A stretch of DNA of 64,000 nt from Aureobasidium sp. EXF-3400 (GCA_024195585.1 SWBL01000244.1:1-64000), one strand, 5' to 3'. Positions 10,382-22,077 are shown, counted from the stretch's first letter. Numbers and translations: made by a program. Notes: a model not told the origin generated them from the letters alone.

Positions 10382-11674
10382 TGTTTGTAAGTCGACGTGT
10401 TGGTGTGCAAGTCCTGAACCGACGGCAAGGGAGGAGTAAGATGCGTTTGTGAACTACCCCTCAGCAAGATAAGAGGAATGTGATATGAAAGTAATAATCC
10501 TGCGTGAAGAATGAAGAATAGGAAAGCAGAAAAGAAAGCGCAGGAACGACCAGACAGAGACACAAGACGGACTCTGAGGGCAATGACACAGAGTCTCAGC
10601 CTACCGTATGTTCGGAAGAAGAAGATGAAAGAGTCAAGGCTGCTGACGAGCTAAAGGACGAAAAGGCTACAAGCGAAGGATCACGCGTGACCGCCCGCGT
10701 ATAGTCTTGTATACAAGAAGCCTCCACTATGTACGGACTCACCAATAGCCATCATGACTGGTGCATGCCGATGGGCATCATGGCTTGTCGCAGATGGAAC
10801 GCCTTACCGTCTTTTCCAGCCCGAGAGCCTGGACACTGGTCGACTTGGGCTTGGTCAAAATGCTTACGTGAATGACAGACATGGTGCGGCTTTCTGCCCT
10901 GTCTCGTTTGTGACCAACCGGTCAGGTTGTAAGTAGAAAGTGGGAGGAGGGGTGTTCACCCCGCTGACTACTGCAGCTGCCAGCTGCTGCAGACGGCGAT
11001 TGGCGATCTGAGCTTCTGCATGAGCCGCGCGCGTGGTTTACTTGTCTTGAGACAGGCGCGTCGCTCATGCTGCTCTTTTGGTTGCTGATTGATAGCTATA
11101 TCGAGCTCTGAATCGCTGAGATGTAGGTAATGTGTTCGCGCGCAGAGGACGTTGACACCAAGTAGGCTCTTCAAGCGAATTCCTTTGTCCCAACAGCGTG
11201 ACAATTTAGAGTTGGAGCTGGAGGATTATGGGGCGGCAAGATGCAGCTACGAAGTGCAGATTATTGCATATATAGATTTGAAGGATGCGATAAGACAAAT
11301 TAGGAGAAAGGTCAAATTGTGTATTCTCCGAAGAGTCACAACTTCTAAGCTTGGCACTGGGTACAAAGCAGTAGCACTCTGTTATAAAGCAGTTGTGCAA
11401 TTCGGCATGTGCACGCATCCATGGGCATCTACTGTGTGCAGTTGAGAGACTCTCGCTCGTCGAGGTCGTCACAACAAGTCTTTGGCCTGTGACGACAACT
11501 CGGTTGAAGCGGTCCTTAACCCTGACCTCTGTTCGTGAATCGTGGCTGGCAGGTTCGAGCAGAGGGTCGACAGACTGATGGCCATGTGTGCCCCCAGCTG
11601 ACCAAGATGGGATCTGCTGAATGTGCTCAAGATTGAAGGCGTATCTTTGGCGACAAACGTGTTCGTCGCAGACT
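10382..11674. other. Intergenic, no supported gene
   Basis: The left part is the promoter and 5' UTR of the coiled-coil gene. Several short open frames exist, but none shows a domain or sensible splice structure. Confidence 0.55.
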
Positions 11675-12146
11675 TCATCTGCCGCCGTTCTTGAAGATGG
11701 CATCCAAGTGGGTCTTGCTGTTGTTGTATGTTGTTTCGAGATAGTGCATCTTCTTCTCCAGACCGTCCATGTCCTTCTTGATGGTGTCTTGGTCCTTTGT
11801 CAAGCGGACCTTGACGTCGGTCTTTGGGCTTGCGACAAACCTGGAAGGGCGTGTCAGGAGATAATGTGGCCATGGATAGTGGGTTGTGCGAGCTCACATC
11901 TTTCCAACACCTTCATAGACGTTGGCGTCAGATGGCAGGCCGTCGAGTTCGGCAGCAGTCAGTTGGAGCATGCGGGTTTCACGGTTCTTTGTGTTCATCT
12001 GGGTCTTGACGATGACCATCTGTTGCTGGCAGAATTGAGCCTTTTGCTCGATTTCTTGCAGGAGCTGTGGAACGAGTCAGCATATCTCGAGCAGTTGTTG
12101 TATCAACAGAACTGGCCTTCTGCATATCAGCTGGAGACATGGACAT
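11675..12146 (-). CDS. PFD1: Prefoldin subunit 1 (beta-type)
   Basis: This subunit of the hexameric prefoldin chaperone hands unfolded actin and tubulin to the chaperonin CCT. Exons 2 (12064-11898) and 3 (11840-11675) are firm: EIEQKAQFCQQQMVIVKTQM, ETRMLQLTAAELDGLPSD, NVYEGVGKMF across a phase-2 splice, then VASPKTDVKVRL and an amphipathic helix LEKKMHYLETTY. The fold is helix - short beta segment - helix, as expected. Exon 1 (MSMSPADMQK, from the ATG at 12146) must join the CTC at 12064. The two phase-compatible donors are both odd: GCCAGT at 12116 (GC-AG intron, 52 nt) or GTTGAT at 12107 (43 nt). The first gives 120 aa and fits the family alignment best. Confidence 0.85.
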
Positions 12147-12475
12147 GTTGGGCGAGTGTCTTTTTGTCGTGTTGGCCGTGTCAATGTTTGCTGGTGCTCT
12201 CCAGTCGGATGACTGAAGTTCGGCATGTGATTGCCCGGCTCGCGGCTCGAATGACACGCGTCTTGGCACCTTTTTGGTCCATGGACGAGTTGGTTTGAAC
12301 AAAAGTCGCGCGTATTTCTTGATTGTGCCTGCTCAAACTCCCTCTCCTTCCTTTTCTCGCAATCCTCTTGGGTGCTTTCTTTTGGTTTCTGTCCTTTTGG
12401 CGGTTCAAGTCGACCAACTCGGTCCACATTCGCTTCAACAACTTCCGAAGCTTCCGTCGACTGCCTATCCTCTTG
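12147..12475. promoter_or_regulatory. Divergent promoter, PFD1 / alkaline ceramidase
   Basis: This 329-bp gap lies between two divergent genes. It is pyrimidine-rich toward the ceramidase start, typical of fungal core promoters. No named motif was identified. Confidence 0.5.
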
Positions 12476-13520
12476 ATGGCCTCGTTGCTACCCTCAATAC
12501 CCTACCCTCCCTCGGGAGACGGTTATTGGAGTCCTGTGACCTCGACCCTCAACTGGTGTGAAGAGGTTCGTCATATCCATCCTTGAGAGCTCCATGCTCG
12601 AATCTGACAAGGTCCAGGACTACTATGCCACCATCTATTCAGCTGAGATTGTAAACACCTTGACCAACCTTCTGTTTGTCTGGCTGGCCTTCCGTGGCAT
12701 CAACAACTGCATCCAGAATGGCCATGACAGCATCTTCCTCGTGACCTTTATCGGTTACCTGATTGTTGGAACTGGCAGCTTCCTCTTCCACTCGACCCTG
12801 AAATGTTGCTATCTCCAACTGCCTACCCTAGAAGCCTGCTAACCCTGTCTCGGCACAGATCCCATGCAACTCGTCGACGAACTCTCCATGATCTACACGA
12901 CCTGCCTCATGTTCTACGCAACCTTTTCGCACAAACAGACTCGCACAATCCGCATCTTGCTTGCAGTCTTCCTGGTAGCGCTGTCAATCTTCATCACCGC
13001 CTACTACCACTACCTCGGAGACCCCGTCTTCCACCAGAACATGTATGCTCTCCTGACAGCGATTGTCTTGTTCCGATCCATGTATGTCATGGAGCGCGAG
13101 ATCCGCCCAAAGCCAAAGGCAAGAGAAGCTGCGCGCGGTCAGAATGTCATTGATGAGAAGGAACAACAACGTCGTGATGATAGAGATCGCAAGATCCTCA
13201 AGACCATGTGGCTCATGATTGCATGCGGATTGAGCATCTTTCTAGGAGGATTCGGTATCTGGAATTTGGACAACATGTACTGCTCGCGGCTACGTAAGTG
13301 GCGCCACGAGATTGGACTGCCTTGGGGTATCTTCCTTGAGGGTCACGGATGGTGGCATCTCATGACTGGAACAGGAGCCTACTTCTACATTGTGTGGGGA
13401 GTGTGGCTCCGTCATTGCTTGAATGGACGTCAAGACGAGTACAAGCTGGTTTGGCCGAGCGTCTTCAGCTCGCTTCCTTCGGTGGTCAAGGTTGACAAGA
13501 GCGAGAAGAAGCAGAATTAG
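12476..13520 (+). CDS. YPC1: Alkaline ceramidase (YPC1/YDC1 type)
   Basis: This ER membrane enzyme hydrolyses (phyto)ceramide to sphingoid base and fatty acid and sets ceramide levels. Exons 12476-12565, 12618-12804 and 12859-13520 (introns 52 and 54 nt, phases 0 and 1) encode 312 aa. Family signatures are YWSPVTSTLNWCEEDYY at the N-terminus, NTLTNLLFVWLAFRG, GSFLFHSTLKYPMQLVDELSMIY across the second splice, and GHGWWHLMTGTGAY with the zinc-ligand histidines. About seven membrane spans are visible. A charged loop (RPKPKAREAARGQN...QQRRDDRDRK) separates spans five and six. The ATG at 12476 places the conserved YWSP motif at residue ~17, as in homologues; an in-frame ATG at 12323 would add an unconserved leader. 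Confidence 0.93.
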
Positions 13521-13788
13521 AAGAGCTGTTTAAGCTCGACAGACTCAAAAGAGATATTATAGAAAAGATACGAAAGCCTTTTGCAAGGAAGATGCAGTGC
13601 CAAGTTGTTGTAAAAGTTCAAGGGTCTTCGACAGGTACATGTCGTCGATCACGCATGCTGCCGCCCGCACTCGGAGGTGGCCTGGTTTGGCCGCATCCTG
13701 GAGGGAAGTTTTTGCCGAGCCTCTGTCATGATCATTTTCCACCACCATCGCCGACAGCTCCGTCTTGCGCCTCGACCCAACACACACC

Positions 13789-14675
13789 ATGTCGACAATG
13801 TCAGCGCTCCAGCTATCGCGCCAGCTCACCCTACGCAGCATGCGCAACCCACAGACCTCTCTCTTCGCCCGCTCGCTGCTAGCCTCGCGCCCCGCCAGCA
13901 CCAGCTCTAAACCAGTACCCAAAGGCCGACTACTCGAGAAGCCTACACGCTTCAACCCGCCATCTCATCCCGCTCGCCTACCTCGCCGCAACAGACAACC
14001 TGCCTTCCAAGTCCCTCTGAGTGCCAAAGAGAAGGAACAGCAGAAGAGGAAGCAATACCCACACATGATGCCACCCGAAGGAACCTTTTTCCACTGGTTC
14101 CTGACGAATCGCACCATTCACGTGTGGATCACCATGGTAAGTCCTCATCCCAAAACCACGCTAGCAGAAGACGAAAACAGGAGACTCACAAAGAACGCAA
14201 CCAGTCCATCCTCATCTCCCTCGCCTTCTTCACCTGGCTCAACAACTTTTTGACAAACACGCCTTACCTCGACCAACTACCACCCAACAACATGTTCTTT
14301 TCCCACCCCATCGCTTTCCTGTCTCGCTATGCCGAAGTCTACAATCTCCATTCCCAATACGTTTCCATCCAGACCGCCGAGCTCCGCAGAAACAAAGTCG
14401 ACGATGTGAGAAAGAGGGCAGAGTTTAGAAAGGCTCATGGCTTGAATGAGGAAGAGGGTGTGTTTGGTGGCTGGACCGCTAGAGATGGTGGAGAAAAGAA
14501 GGACGAGGGTGAGGTGTTGGGGGCTGTGGGCAATGAGATGCCTGTGAGCAAGGAGGTGCAGAAGGAAAGAGAGGTCTTGGAGGCTACGACGGTTGACAAG
14601 GAGGGTGCTGGAGAGACGTATACTGATTTTGAAGGCAAGAAGAGGCCGATCAAGAAGTGGTTCGGCATTTGGTAG
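13789..14675 (+). CDS. Conserved fungal protein, probably mitochondrial membrane
   Basis: Exons 13789-14136 and 14205-14675 (68-nt intron, phase 0) encode 272 aa. The N-terminal ~45 residues are rich in Ser, Arg and Leu without acids (STMSALQLSRQLTLRSMRN...), which looks like a mitochondrial targeting peptide. A conserved-looking core follows: LEKPTRFNPPSHPARLPRR, HMMPPEGTFFHWFLTNRTIHVWITM, then SILISLAFFTWLNNFL, a likely single membrane span. The C-terminal half is charged and ends in KKRPIKKWFGIW. I recognise the pattern from uncharacterised fungal proteins but not a function. The ATG at 13789 is the first in frame; a second ATG follows three codons later. Confidence 0.75.
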
Positions 14676-14845
14676 AAGGCTGAGTGACTCGGAAGGCGTT
14701 TTGTACGAGGACAAAGAGACACTTATGGTTACATGCAACATTACACACATTAACATGCTCATTGGTTTCATACTTCTCGATCGAGCGTCAAAAAATAGGT
14801 TATAGGATAGTTGATCTGCCAGTGCAGGAAGCATCCACCAGCAAC

Positions 14846-16969
14846 CTAGACGATATACTCGTCTCCACCAGTCATCCTACCAAAGTCTAGCTTCATCAAC
14901 AGTCTATCCACACCTCCGCCACGCCAGACCTCGAAGCCCGTATCTTGAGCATCGAGCTGCAGGTATCTTGCTGCACCCAAACGCTCATGATCCAATTGTC
15001 GCAACCTCGCAACCACGTCTTTGAGGGCAGTATCAACACGTTTGCGGGACCGGTCGAGTTCGCGTGCTACCTCTGCTTCTTCCTCGTCGAGGAAGTCTGT
15101 GCCACCTACACCGAGACTAGATGTTTGTTGCAGCCGTTGCAGGCGGCCAAACAGGGCGACTAGAGCGTCTATGTGTGTGAGCAATTCACGCAGAGATCGT
15201 GTGTAGGCCGCATCAGTGAGTAAGATTGTGTATGATAGTGCAGCGAGGAATGAGCGATGGGCTCGTCCTAGCGTTTCAGGATCATGATGCTGAGCGGTGG
15301 CCCAAGAGTAGAAGGTATCCCATGAGCTGGTGATCAGCTCGCCTTCAAAGTATGCCGTTGTTTCTGATAGTAGGAAGACAGCTGCACTGCATGTAGCCCA
15401 GACCTTGCGTTGAGCAACACCGCGAGTGCGAGCGACCTGTCTTGCTTCTGCACTTAGGCGAGTAGTATTCGCAGCTGCGCGACGTGAGCCCGATTCTCGC
15501 CAAAGATTGGACAATCGCATGTGTGCTCGGCGTAGACTCAACAGATATGCGTTAAGTGCCGAATACCGATCCATGTCGGCGCGCGAGACGAAAAGATCGA
15601 GCGGTGAGCAAATTTGCATTGTGAGCAGGGTCGGAACAGGAAACAGGAGGTCGTTGAATGAGGTACTGGATAGACCTGCCGCATCCAAGGCTGTTCCGTC
15701 CGAGGTTGGCGGTCTGGTGGCGGCTCGCCGTGTGTCAATCTCGAGGCGCATGTTCTCTCGTGCAAATTCGAGTACGTCGTCTTCGAGATCCTCGGTTTGT
15801 AGTGATGTCAATGCTTTCCATGTACGTGAAAGCGATTCGTTGATTTCGCCCTCCTTCATCATGACGCCGTGCAGATCCCTTCCAGAGGGCTCCTGCAGAT
15901 ATCGACCATGTTCAACTCTTCTGGCATCTAGTCTGTCTGCCGCCTCGGAAATCAAAAAGACAGCAAATTCACCCCTGTCCAGAAGAAGGATTTGGCGGAA
16001 GGTGTTCAATACAAGCTTGATCTCGTTTGGCGGGAGTAGGCGCTGGAGAACCTTTTGCGATAGCGATGAGCGTATCGATGATATCGTGGTGGAGAATGCA
16101 GCAGGAATTAAGGGATACGATAGTGAAGAAAGAGATTGTAGATGTGCATTCAAAAGAGAAGCATCCTCGTTACCATGAAGGATCTGCGATGCCGATGATC
16201 CTTGTGTATGCTGTTTGACCTGGTGTAACGACTTTCCAATGAACAGCAAAGAGTTTCCAGTCTGATGTGAAACAAATTTGGGCAGCAACTCGCGTCTCAG
16301 AGCGTATGATGGTGGTCCCTCGGCAGATTCCTGCACAGAGACAAAGAAGTCATCAGCGCCATGGCTAGGAAGCAAGCCGTACAGTAGCCATGCAGACACT
16401 TGTTTCAACCAGGCCTTGTCAGCAACACAACTCAGCTCTATCGCTGCAGTTTCAATGTCGGGAAATCCGGTCTGCATCTCTGACCGTAAGTGATCAATAA
16501 TTGCAGCTCCGGTCGCTGGCACAGACTTGTGCGCATCTAGAGGCTGAATGAAGCATGCAAGATTCCAATACCATTCCATGCGACGGCTCCACTCATCAAA
16601 CTCGCCGACAACTGCAGAGAGGGGTACAATGTTGTACGCACCCACTATAGCAGCATCTTTGGTTAATATCTGCCTTTCGACATCAAGAATCTTCTCACGG
16701 AAGCGTGCAAGATGGTTTTGCAGCAAGGAAGCAGCTACGGCACGACATATGGTCGAGGAATGTTGAGAAACAATGCGATTTGCGTGGTCTCGAATTTGAC
16801 GATGCAAACTGGCGAGCTTGCCCACGGTCGCTAAGAGAGCAGCTTCTGATGATGACAACAGCGGAAAGTCTTTGTCTACAAAGGCGTCAGACGATCGGCT
16901 GGACGGGTTTGTCGCAGGGAACAACGGCGAGGGATGCCCGCTGAGGGCGAGGAGGACCTCGTGGAGCAT
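14846..16969 (-). CDS. GCP4: Gamma-tubulin complex component 4 (Spc97/Spc98 family)
   Basis: This single-exon gene encodes 707 aa. The start MLHEVLLALSGHPSPLF is the hallmark GCP4 N-terminus, and the length is right for GCP4 (about 650-750) rather than GCP2, 3, 5 or 6. The N-terminal GRIP1-like half contains YNIVPLSAVVGEFDEW...MEWYWNLACFIQP. The GRIP2-like half contains CSPLDLFVSRADMDRYSALNAYLLSLRRAH and ends near FEVWRGGGVDRLLMKLDF. GCP4 is a non-core subunit of the gamma-tubulin ring complex at microtubule-organising centres; it is lost in budding yeast but kept in filamentous fungi. Upstream, at about 17125-17230, lies one copy of a dispersed repeat. Confidence 0.92.
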   Translation of the reverse strand: MLHEVLLALSGHPSPLFPATNPSSRSSDAFVDKDFPLLSSSEAALLATVGKLASLHRQIRDHANRIVSQHSSTICRAVAASLLQNHLARFREKILDVERQILTKDAAIVGAYNIVPLSAVVGEFDEWSRRMEWYWNLACFIQPLDAHKSVPATGAAIIDHLRSEMQTGFPDIETAAIELSCVADKAWLKQVSAWLLYGLLPSHGADDFFVSVQESAEGPPSYALRRELLPKFVSHQTGNSLLFIGKSLHQVKQHTQGSSASQILHGNEDASLLNAHLQSLSSLSYPLIPAAFSTTISSIRSSLSQKVLQRLLPPNEIKLVLNTFRQILLLDRGEFAVFLISEAADRLDARRVEHGRYLQEPSGRDLHGVMMKEGEINESLSRTWKALTSLQTEDLEDDVLEFARENMRLEIDTRRAATRPPTSDGTALDAAGLSSTSFNDLLFPVPTLLTMQICSPLDLFVSRADMDRYSALNAYLLSLRRAHMRLSNLWRESGSRRAAANTTRLSAEARQVARTRGVAQRKVWATCSAAVFLLSETTAYFEGELITSSWDTFYSWATAQHHDPETLGRAHRSFLAALSYTILLTDAAYTRSLRELLTHIDALVALFGRLQRLQQTSSLGVGGTDFLDEEEAEVARELDRSRKRVDTALKDVVARLRQLDHERLGAARYLQLDAQDTGFEVWRGGGVDRLLMKLDFGRMTGGDEYIV

Positions 16970-17366
16970 TGCAGGTGTACAGCTCGTGAAGCCAGATGGC
17001 TGTCGTCTGAAGTCTCTCGACTAGATTTGGCTTTGCGAGCGTGAAGCGTGAGGATCAGCAGGCCCAACAACTCGAGACGACACATGAGCTCTGGTTTCGA
17101 GATGGTCACCAACACAGTGTTGCAAGCATGCTGGAAATTGGATGCAATTGAATATTGTTTACTTTTGTTCTGGAAAGAAGTCGAATACGACGCGCGAAGC
17201 AGTCTCTCGCACGGGCCGCGCCGCGCGATCGCAATAACCTCAATCTATACAGCATTATAGAGTATTTTGATCTGAAAATTTATATTTTCTATTCTTGCGT
17301 CTTCTATAGATTATCTCCAAGAGTTGGGGTTATGAAACAAAGTATTCGATGGTGGTTTCTTGATGA
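16970..17366. other. Intergenic, upstream of GCP4
   Basis: About 400 bp between the GCP4 start and the 3' end of the anion transporter. It contains repeat copy A and otherwise nothing recognised. Confidence 0.55.
17125..17230. repeat. Dispersed repeat, copy A
   Basis: About 100 bp resembling 21080-21185. The shared parts are GATGCA(A/G)TTG(A/G)ATA, a TTTACTTTT tract, GACGCGCG, and an identical block of about 21 bp beginning CTCTCGCACGGG and ending GCGCCGC. The GC-rich block falls 155-250 bp upstream of the GCP4 start codon. Confidence 0.75.
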
Positions 17367-19031
17367 CTACAGTATGAGCTTGAAACTTGGATCACGATCG
17401 TCTCCACTTGCAATGTACTGGTCGTACTTGCCAGCTTTCTTGTCCTTGTTGACCTTGTGACAATAAAGAACATTGAAAAGTACCCTGAGAATGTCAGCGA
17501 CAGGCCTCTGCCAATAATGATGACTTTTTGGACTTACATGAACCATGCGAATACAAGCAGACCGAGAATCGTGGTATGGGACTTGTGATATTGTGGTTTC
17601 TCTGACTTGCCGTACGTAAAGGCTAGAAAAGACGAGTTAAAACAAGTTACGAGACAGATGGATATATGTCACTTACCAGAGACGAATCCGCCACAGTTGG
17701 CGATGGCAAGTTGAAGACCGGTCGCTGTTGCTCTCTTGTAGTGGCCAGCAGAGTTGTTCGAGATCCAGACCAGGACGGGAGGTACGCTCGCGTAGAGTCC
17801 TGTTGCCATCATGAAAGTCATACCAAACTTGACGTGGTTTGACTTGACATTTGCGATGACAGCGTATCCAATGATGGCCAATGGGAGTGTGCATAGCATC
17901 ACTGGTCCACGGAGACGCAGGCGATCAGACACCACAGCCGCAACGACAGTAATACAAGCCGCAACAGCGTACGGAATGACTGACCACAACTGCGCTTCAT
18001 TGGCAGTATACCCGAGTCCAGCAATGATGGTAGGAAGGAACAGACCAAACGAATAGAGCCCAGAAAGGATTGCGAAATAAGCAGATGCTGAAAACCAAAG
18101 TGACGGATCCAACACTCCACGGCGAACCTCAGACCAGCGGAAACGTTCTGGCTCAGCAGTCACACCTGAAGTGAGACCAAACGAATAGTCTCTGCTGAGG
18201 CGATACAAGGCGAACTCGCGTTCTTCCTCTGTGAGAAATTTGGCTGTCGAGATGTTGTTGGGAAGCAGAAAATAGGCCGAAGCGCCAACCACAGCTGTCA
18301 ACAATCCCTCGACAATCATTATCCATCGCCAGCCTGCGTGTACGCCACCAATAGAACCAATGGACGAAAGACCACGCGCGAGCAAGCCCCCGAAAGCGCC
18401 GCTCAAACTTGCCGTAGTGTAAAAAAGTCCAATTCTCAATGCCAGTTCTCCACGGGTATACATTCCCGAGAGATACAAGACCATGCCCGGAAGCAGACCA
18501 CCTTCAGTGACGCCGAGCATGGCACGCACAACAAGAAATCCAGCATAGTTCTGGATGAAGCCGAGACACATGCCAACAATGCCCCATGCGAAGGTGAGAC
18601 ATGGCAACCATATCCGAGGGGAGACCTTCTTGAGAACCAGATTACTGGGCAACTCGCTGACAATGTAGAAGGCGAAGAAGATGGCCAATCCGACGGCGTA
18701 TTGGTGATCATTAATGCCAATGCTTTTCTCTAGGCCAAGAATCTTGGCGTTGCCGACATTGGTACGATCGAGGAACGAGCAGAGGAACAAGAGGGCAAGC
18801 ACAGGGAGAATTCTGGAGTAACGCTGTGTCAGTCATCGATCTGCTTGGACATGCAGCCAAGTCTCCATACCTTGTGTCAAGTTTCCACAACACCCTTCGG
18901 GTCAAGGCACGTTGAGCACCATCGTTGAGATGCATCAATCCTTGACCATCTTTGATGTATTCGACATCCTCAATCTGATCAGCCTCGACTTTTTCCACCG
19001 TCTTCTCAGCGTGAGACTGGGGTAGCGCCAT
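17367..19031 (-). CDS. MFS anion:cation symporter (Dal5 / allantoate permease family)
   Basis: Four exons (19031-18871, 18812-17677, 17622-17538, 17484-17367) encode 499 aa and join in consistent phase. The first splice gives LWKLDTR|ILPVLALLFLCSFLDRTNVGNAKI, the signature of the ACS family (Dal5, Tna1, Seo1 and many carboxylate or vitamin transporters). Further landmarks are LPSNLVLKKVSPRIWLP, GVTEGGLLPGMVLYLSGMY and NSAGHYKRATATGLQLAIANCGGFVS|AFTYGKSEKPQYHKSHT. It is a 12-span plasma-membrane proton symporter; the substrate (nicotinate, allantoate or another small anion) cannot be told. The ATG at 19031 starts a normal charged N-terminus (MALPQSHAEK); an in-frame ATG at 19100 would add 23 unconserved residues. 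Confidence 0.9.
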
Positions 19032-21685
19032 GTTGTCAGAGATGCTCTCAAAACTGAGGGAAAATCTGGGGAAGTGTGGAGAGAGTGACAGTGAAAGCAT
19101 TGGCAGAGATGCTTGGTTTTAAACGATTGGGTCCGATCCTTCGGCGTTCTTACCGACCTCAAGCTAAGGCGGTACAGATCCAGATAGTACATCCTCCGCG
19201 CGATCTTGAGATTGTGGCTGCTTGGGATCATGTCTTGACAACTGCCGAACAACTCCTCACCGGGACAGCTTCCCCCGCAGAAGATATGAAACCAGCTCGG
19301 TGCATTTGCTGCCGAATGGCAACACACCAACAGCTGGAATGTCAGTATTGCTCGATGATCTTGAGTGTTCAACAGACCATTCTTCCGCTCACTTTGATTA
19401 ATAGGTGACTCGCGACTTGTTCGCCATGCAATATGTCTGGAGAACAGGCTAACGAATGTCTGTCAAGGCTGTATCCAAACTTTGTCGCGTCCTACCTCGG
19501 CCGAGTACCATCTTCGTGGTCGGCGGAGGGGTGAAGGATGGGACAGTGCAGGCGATAGAGAAAGACGGTCTTGTGGTCTGTCAGAGTATTGTCTTGACAT
19601 TACTGACCTTCGAACCAAGAACAGTGCTAGAATTGAGGTTCATCACTATTCAACCACTCAGTTAGTACCTCTCACCACTCCTACAAACAAGACAAGACAT
19701 CGTCAAACCTCTCATCCAGCGATTGATGGGTCCCCTCACGCCCGTGGTGGGCAAGAACTCTCCAAGCACTCAAAAAGCATTTGTCACAATGCTTTTTATG
19801 CCGCCTCTGAGATCCAATCTTGTAGTTGCATTCCTAGAAGGGCAGACACCACCAAGCACGAGTAACCGATACTGTTTTCCTTCTCCAACCTCGAGCAATC
19901 GAGCCTCTTGATTTCGCCGGCGGGGCCGTTGCGGACCCGAGTAGTGTTGCTCCTTCGTGCTGAACTCTAATTTCGGCCTCTGGGGCGACGCAGGTTAAAC
20001 TTAGGGTGCAGTACAGAGCCGTCTTGTTCTGGCCGTGTGCTCGATATTATCTTCATCATAGTCGAAGCCATTGCTCGAGGAGGCTTTAAGACATGTAATG
20101 GTTGTCCGGTCGTATTCAACGATGCTGCAGCCAGGCAGGACATCTGTCTTTATTCTCACTGTGTCGGACCAAGCCTCCAGTATCATTCGGTCCATCTCGG
20201 TAGCAACGAAGAATTTGAGGGAAAAGGCAAACAATTGACTGGCAACATCATGATCGAGCTCTGTAGGGCACTCTAGCTGAGAAAACTCGTACCGGAGGTG
20301 CAGTATTGATCTTTGCCAACAGGCGTAGACAGCCGCCTTGAGACTAGTAGAGTCTTGTCAAGCACGATCGATCCAAGGAAGGACAACCTGGATAAATTGT
20401 CATTCTTTGAACACAGCAAGAAGCGCGGCACTCACGACTTCAATGGCAAGAAACATGACATGAAACATGCCATCAAGGACGACGTCGCCTTCTCCGCACC
20501 CTTCTCCATGCCTGTCGTGTTATTCAAGCATGAGATCATCAAATCTAGTGAGTCAACAAGAAGTACGGTAGACTGCTTTCAAGCTCCGAACCTGAGGCGC
20601 CAACTTCCAAGGCTAGTCGTGGCTGTAACATATCTTGTGCGCAAATAGATATCGAACCGCGAGTGACCAGGGATATCTGCACTGCGGAAACGCATTTTGT
20701 GAAGGAAGAGTTGAAACAGATAGTAAGAGCGAGTGATGCTCTAGCAGCAGCGATAGATTTCCACGGTTTTCGAAAGCCGTGGACCATCTTATTGCCGATA
20801 TACTCAGGGCCAGAGCACGAGACCTGTGCTAGAGATATTCGGCTCCAAATCATAGAACAGTAACTTTCTTAGCCTGATTGTATACTGAGCGATGGGCGTT
20901 GACTGAGCATATACTGCAACCCTACAAGGTGTTCTTGAATTTGTCGGATGTTGCGCACATCTATCCGGCTTGTAGCGAGTCGCTGGTCTTGACAAGATTG
21001 GAATAGGCTAATATGATCTGTTGAATGCAGAGACACCCTGTAGAAACGTTTCCAGAATTGGACCACTACGGTGATTGACTTGCTGATGCTAAGATGCAGT
21101 TGGATAGTATTTACTTTTTCTAGAAGGAAAATCAATGAGCGACGCGCGCCCACCTCTCGCACGGGCCGCGCCGCACGATCATAGAAGAGGCTCGGTCTGG
21201 ACAGCGATCTGGGGAAGTTTAGAGAGGTGGACAGTAGACGTGACACCACCAACTACTCGCGGCCAATCGATACTGAGAGCACATTTTCATGAGGGAGCTG
21301 GAGACGCGTAAGTTGCGCATAACAGCGCTCGGATCCAGACCGATCGCGATTCCAAGTTTGGACAATCACGGTCCGTTACAGCGCCATCGGCTCTGATGTG
21401 GGGTAATGACGATAGTTGATGGCGGGCAGCTGGGCATTGGATGAGGGCACTTGCCTGCCCTGGTTCACGTCTGTCTTTGTTCTGTCTTTTGACATCCAAT
21501 CAACCTTTCTTCCTCTTTCCTCCGTCCTACAACTTTTCACTCAAGCTCATCTGCGTTCGCAAGAATCCAATACATACACCTATACCACAGGTACACAAGT
21601 CTTGCCGTGCCACTCCGTCTGCGCCAGCGACTGACAGCCCTTTCGTCTCAGCTTCAGAAGATCTACCGTTCCACCAATCATCAAG
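19032..21685. other. Long gene-poor interval
   Basis: About 2.65 kb with no convincing gene. The best open frame (20313-20648, plus) has no start context, domain or introns I can support. Repeat copy B lies at its right side, and a pyrimidine-rich promoter (about 21470-21680) leads into the next gene. Confidence 0.55.
21080..21185. repeat. Dispersed repeat, copy B
   Basis: Second copy of the element at 17125-17230, same orientation on the plus strand, about 500 bp upstream of the small acidic-protein gene. The GC-rich block (CTCTCGCACGGG... to GCGCCGC) is identical; the flanking AT-rich half has diverged. Confidence 0.75.
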
Positions 21686-22077
21686 ATGCAGGCCGTCAGA
21701 CAGAAGATCAAGAGAGCTCTCAGCATGCACGATAAGGAGAGTGAGTTGCATCCTTGCGATTGTCGTCTTTGATCTCGGCCCCGCTGACCCCACTTGCGAC
21801 AGCCAACTTTGATGACCATGAGGACTTCGACGAAGAGACTACTGGTCACCTTCACAAGCAGCTCGAAGAGGCTGAAGCCGAAGACTCCAAGTACCCTCAA
21901 GGCAGACCTGGCTCCTTCCTCAATCGCCTTATCTCACACGGCAACAAGAAGACTGAAGACCAAATCGCTGCTGAGATTGCCGCTGGTCCACAGGCTGCCT
22001 CTGCTGGTGCTCAACAGCAGCATCCGGCTGCCGTCCAAGTCGACAGCACCACCGCTCCCAAGCCTGCACACTCATAA
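21686..22077 (+). CDS. Small acidic protein of unknown function
   Basis: Exons 21686-21740 and 21803-22077 (62-nt intron, phase 1) encode 109 aa. The N-terminus is basic and helical (MQAVRQKIKRALSMHDKE), the middle acidic (DDHEDFDEETTGHLHKQLEEAEAED), then GRPGSFLNRLISHGNKKTEDQIA and an Ala/Gln-rich tail. There is no signal peptide, membrane span or known domain. Small intron-bearing proteins of this style are common in filamentous ascomycetes. The gene is supported by the clean splice, a long pyrimidine-rich leader, and compositional ordering rather than by homology I can name. Confidence 0.65.

Noticed and set aside
11621..12298. 225-codon plus-strand frame over prefoldin 1
   Set aside because: It overlaps the conserved minus-strand exons and reads through their introns; no domain.
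20313..20648. Plus-strand open frame of 111 codons
   Set aside because: No homology I recognise, no ATG in good context and no introns; it looks like a chance frame in a gene-poor gap.
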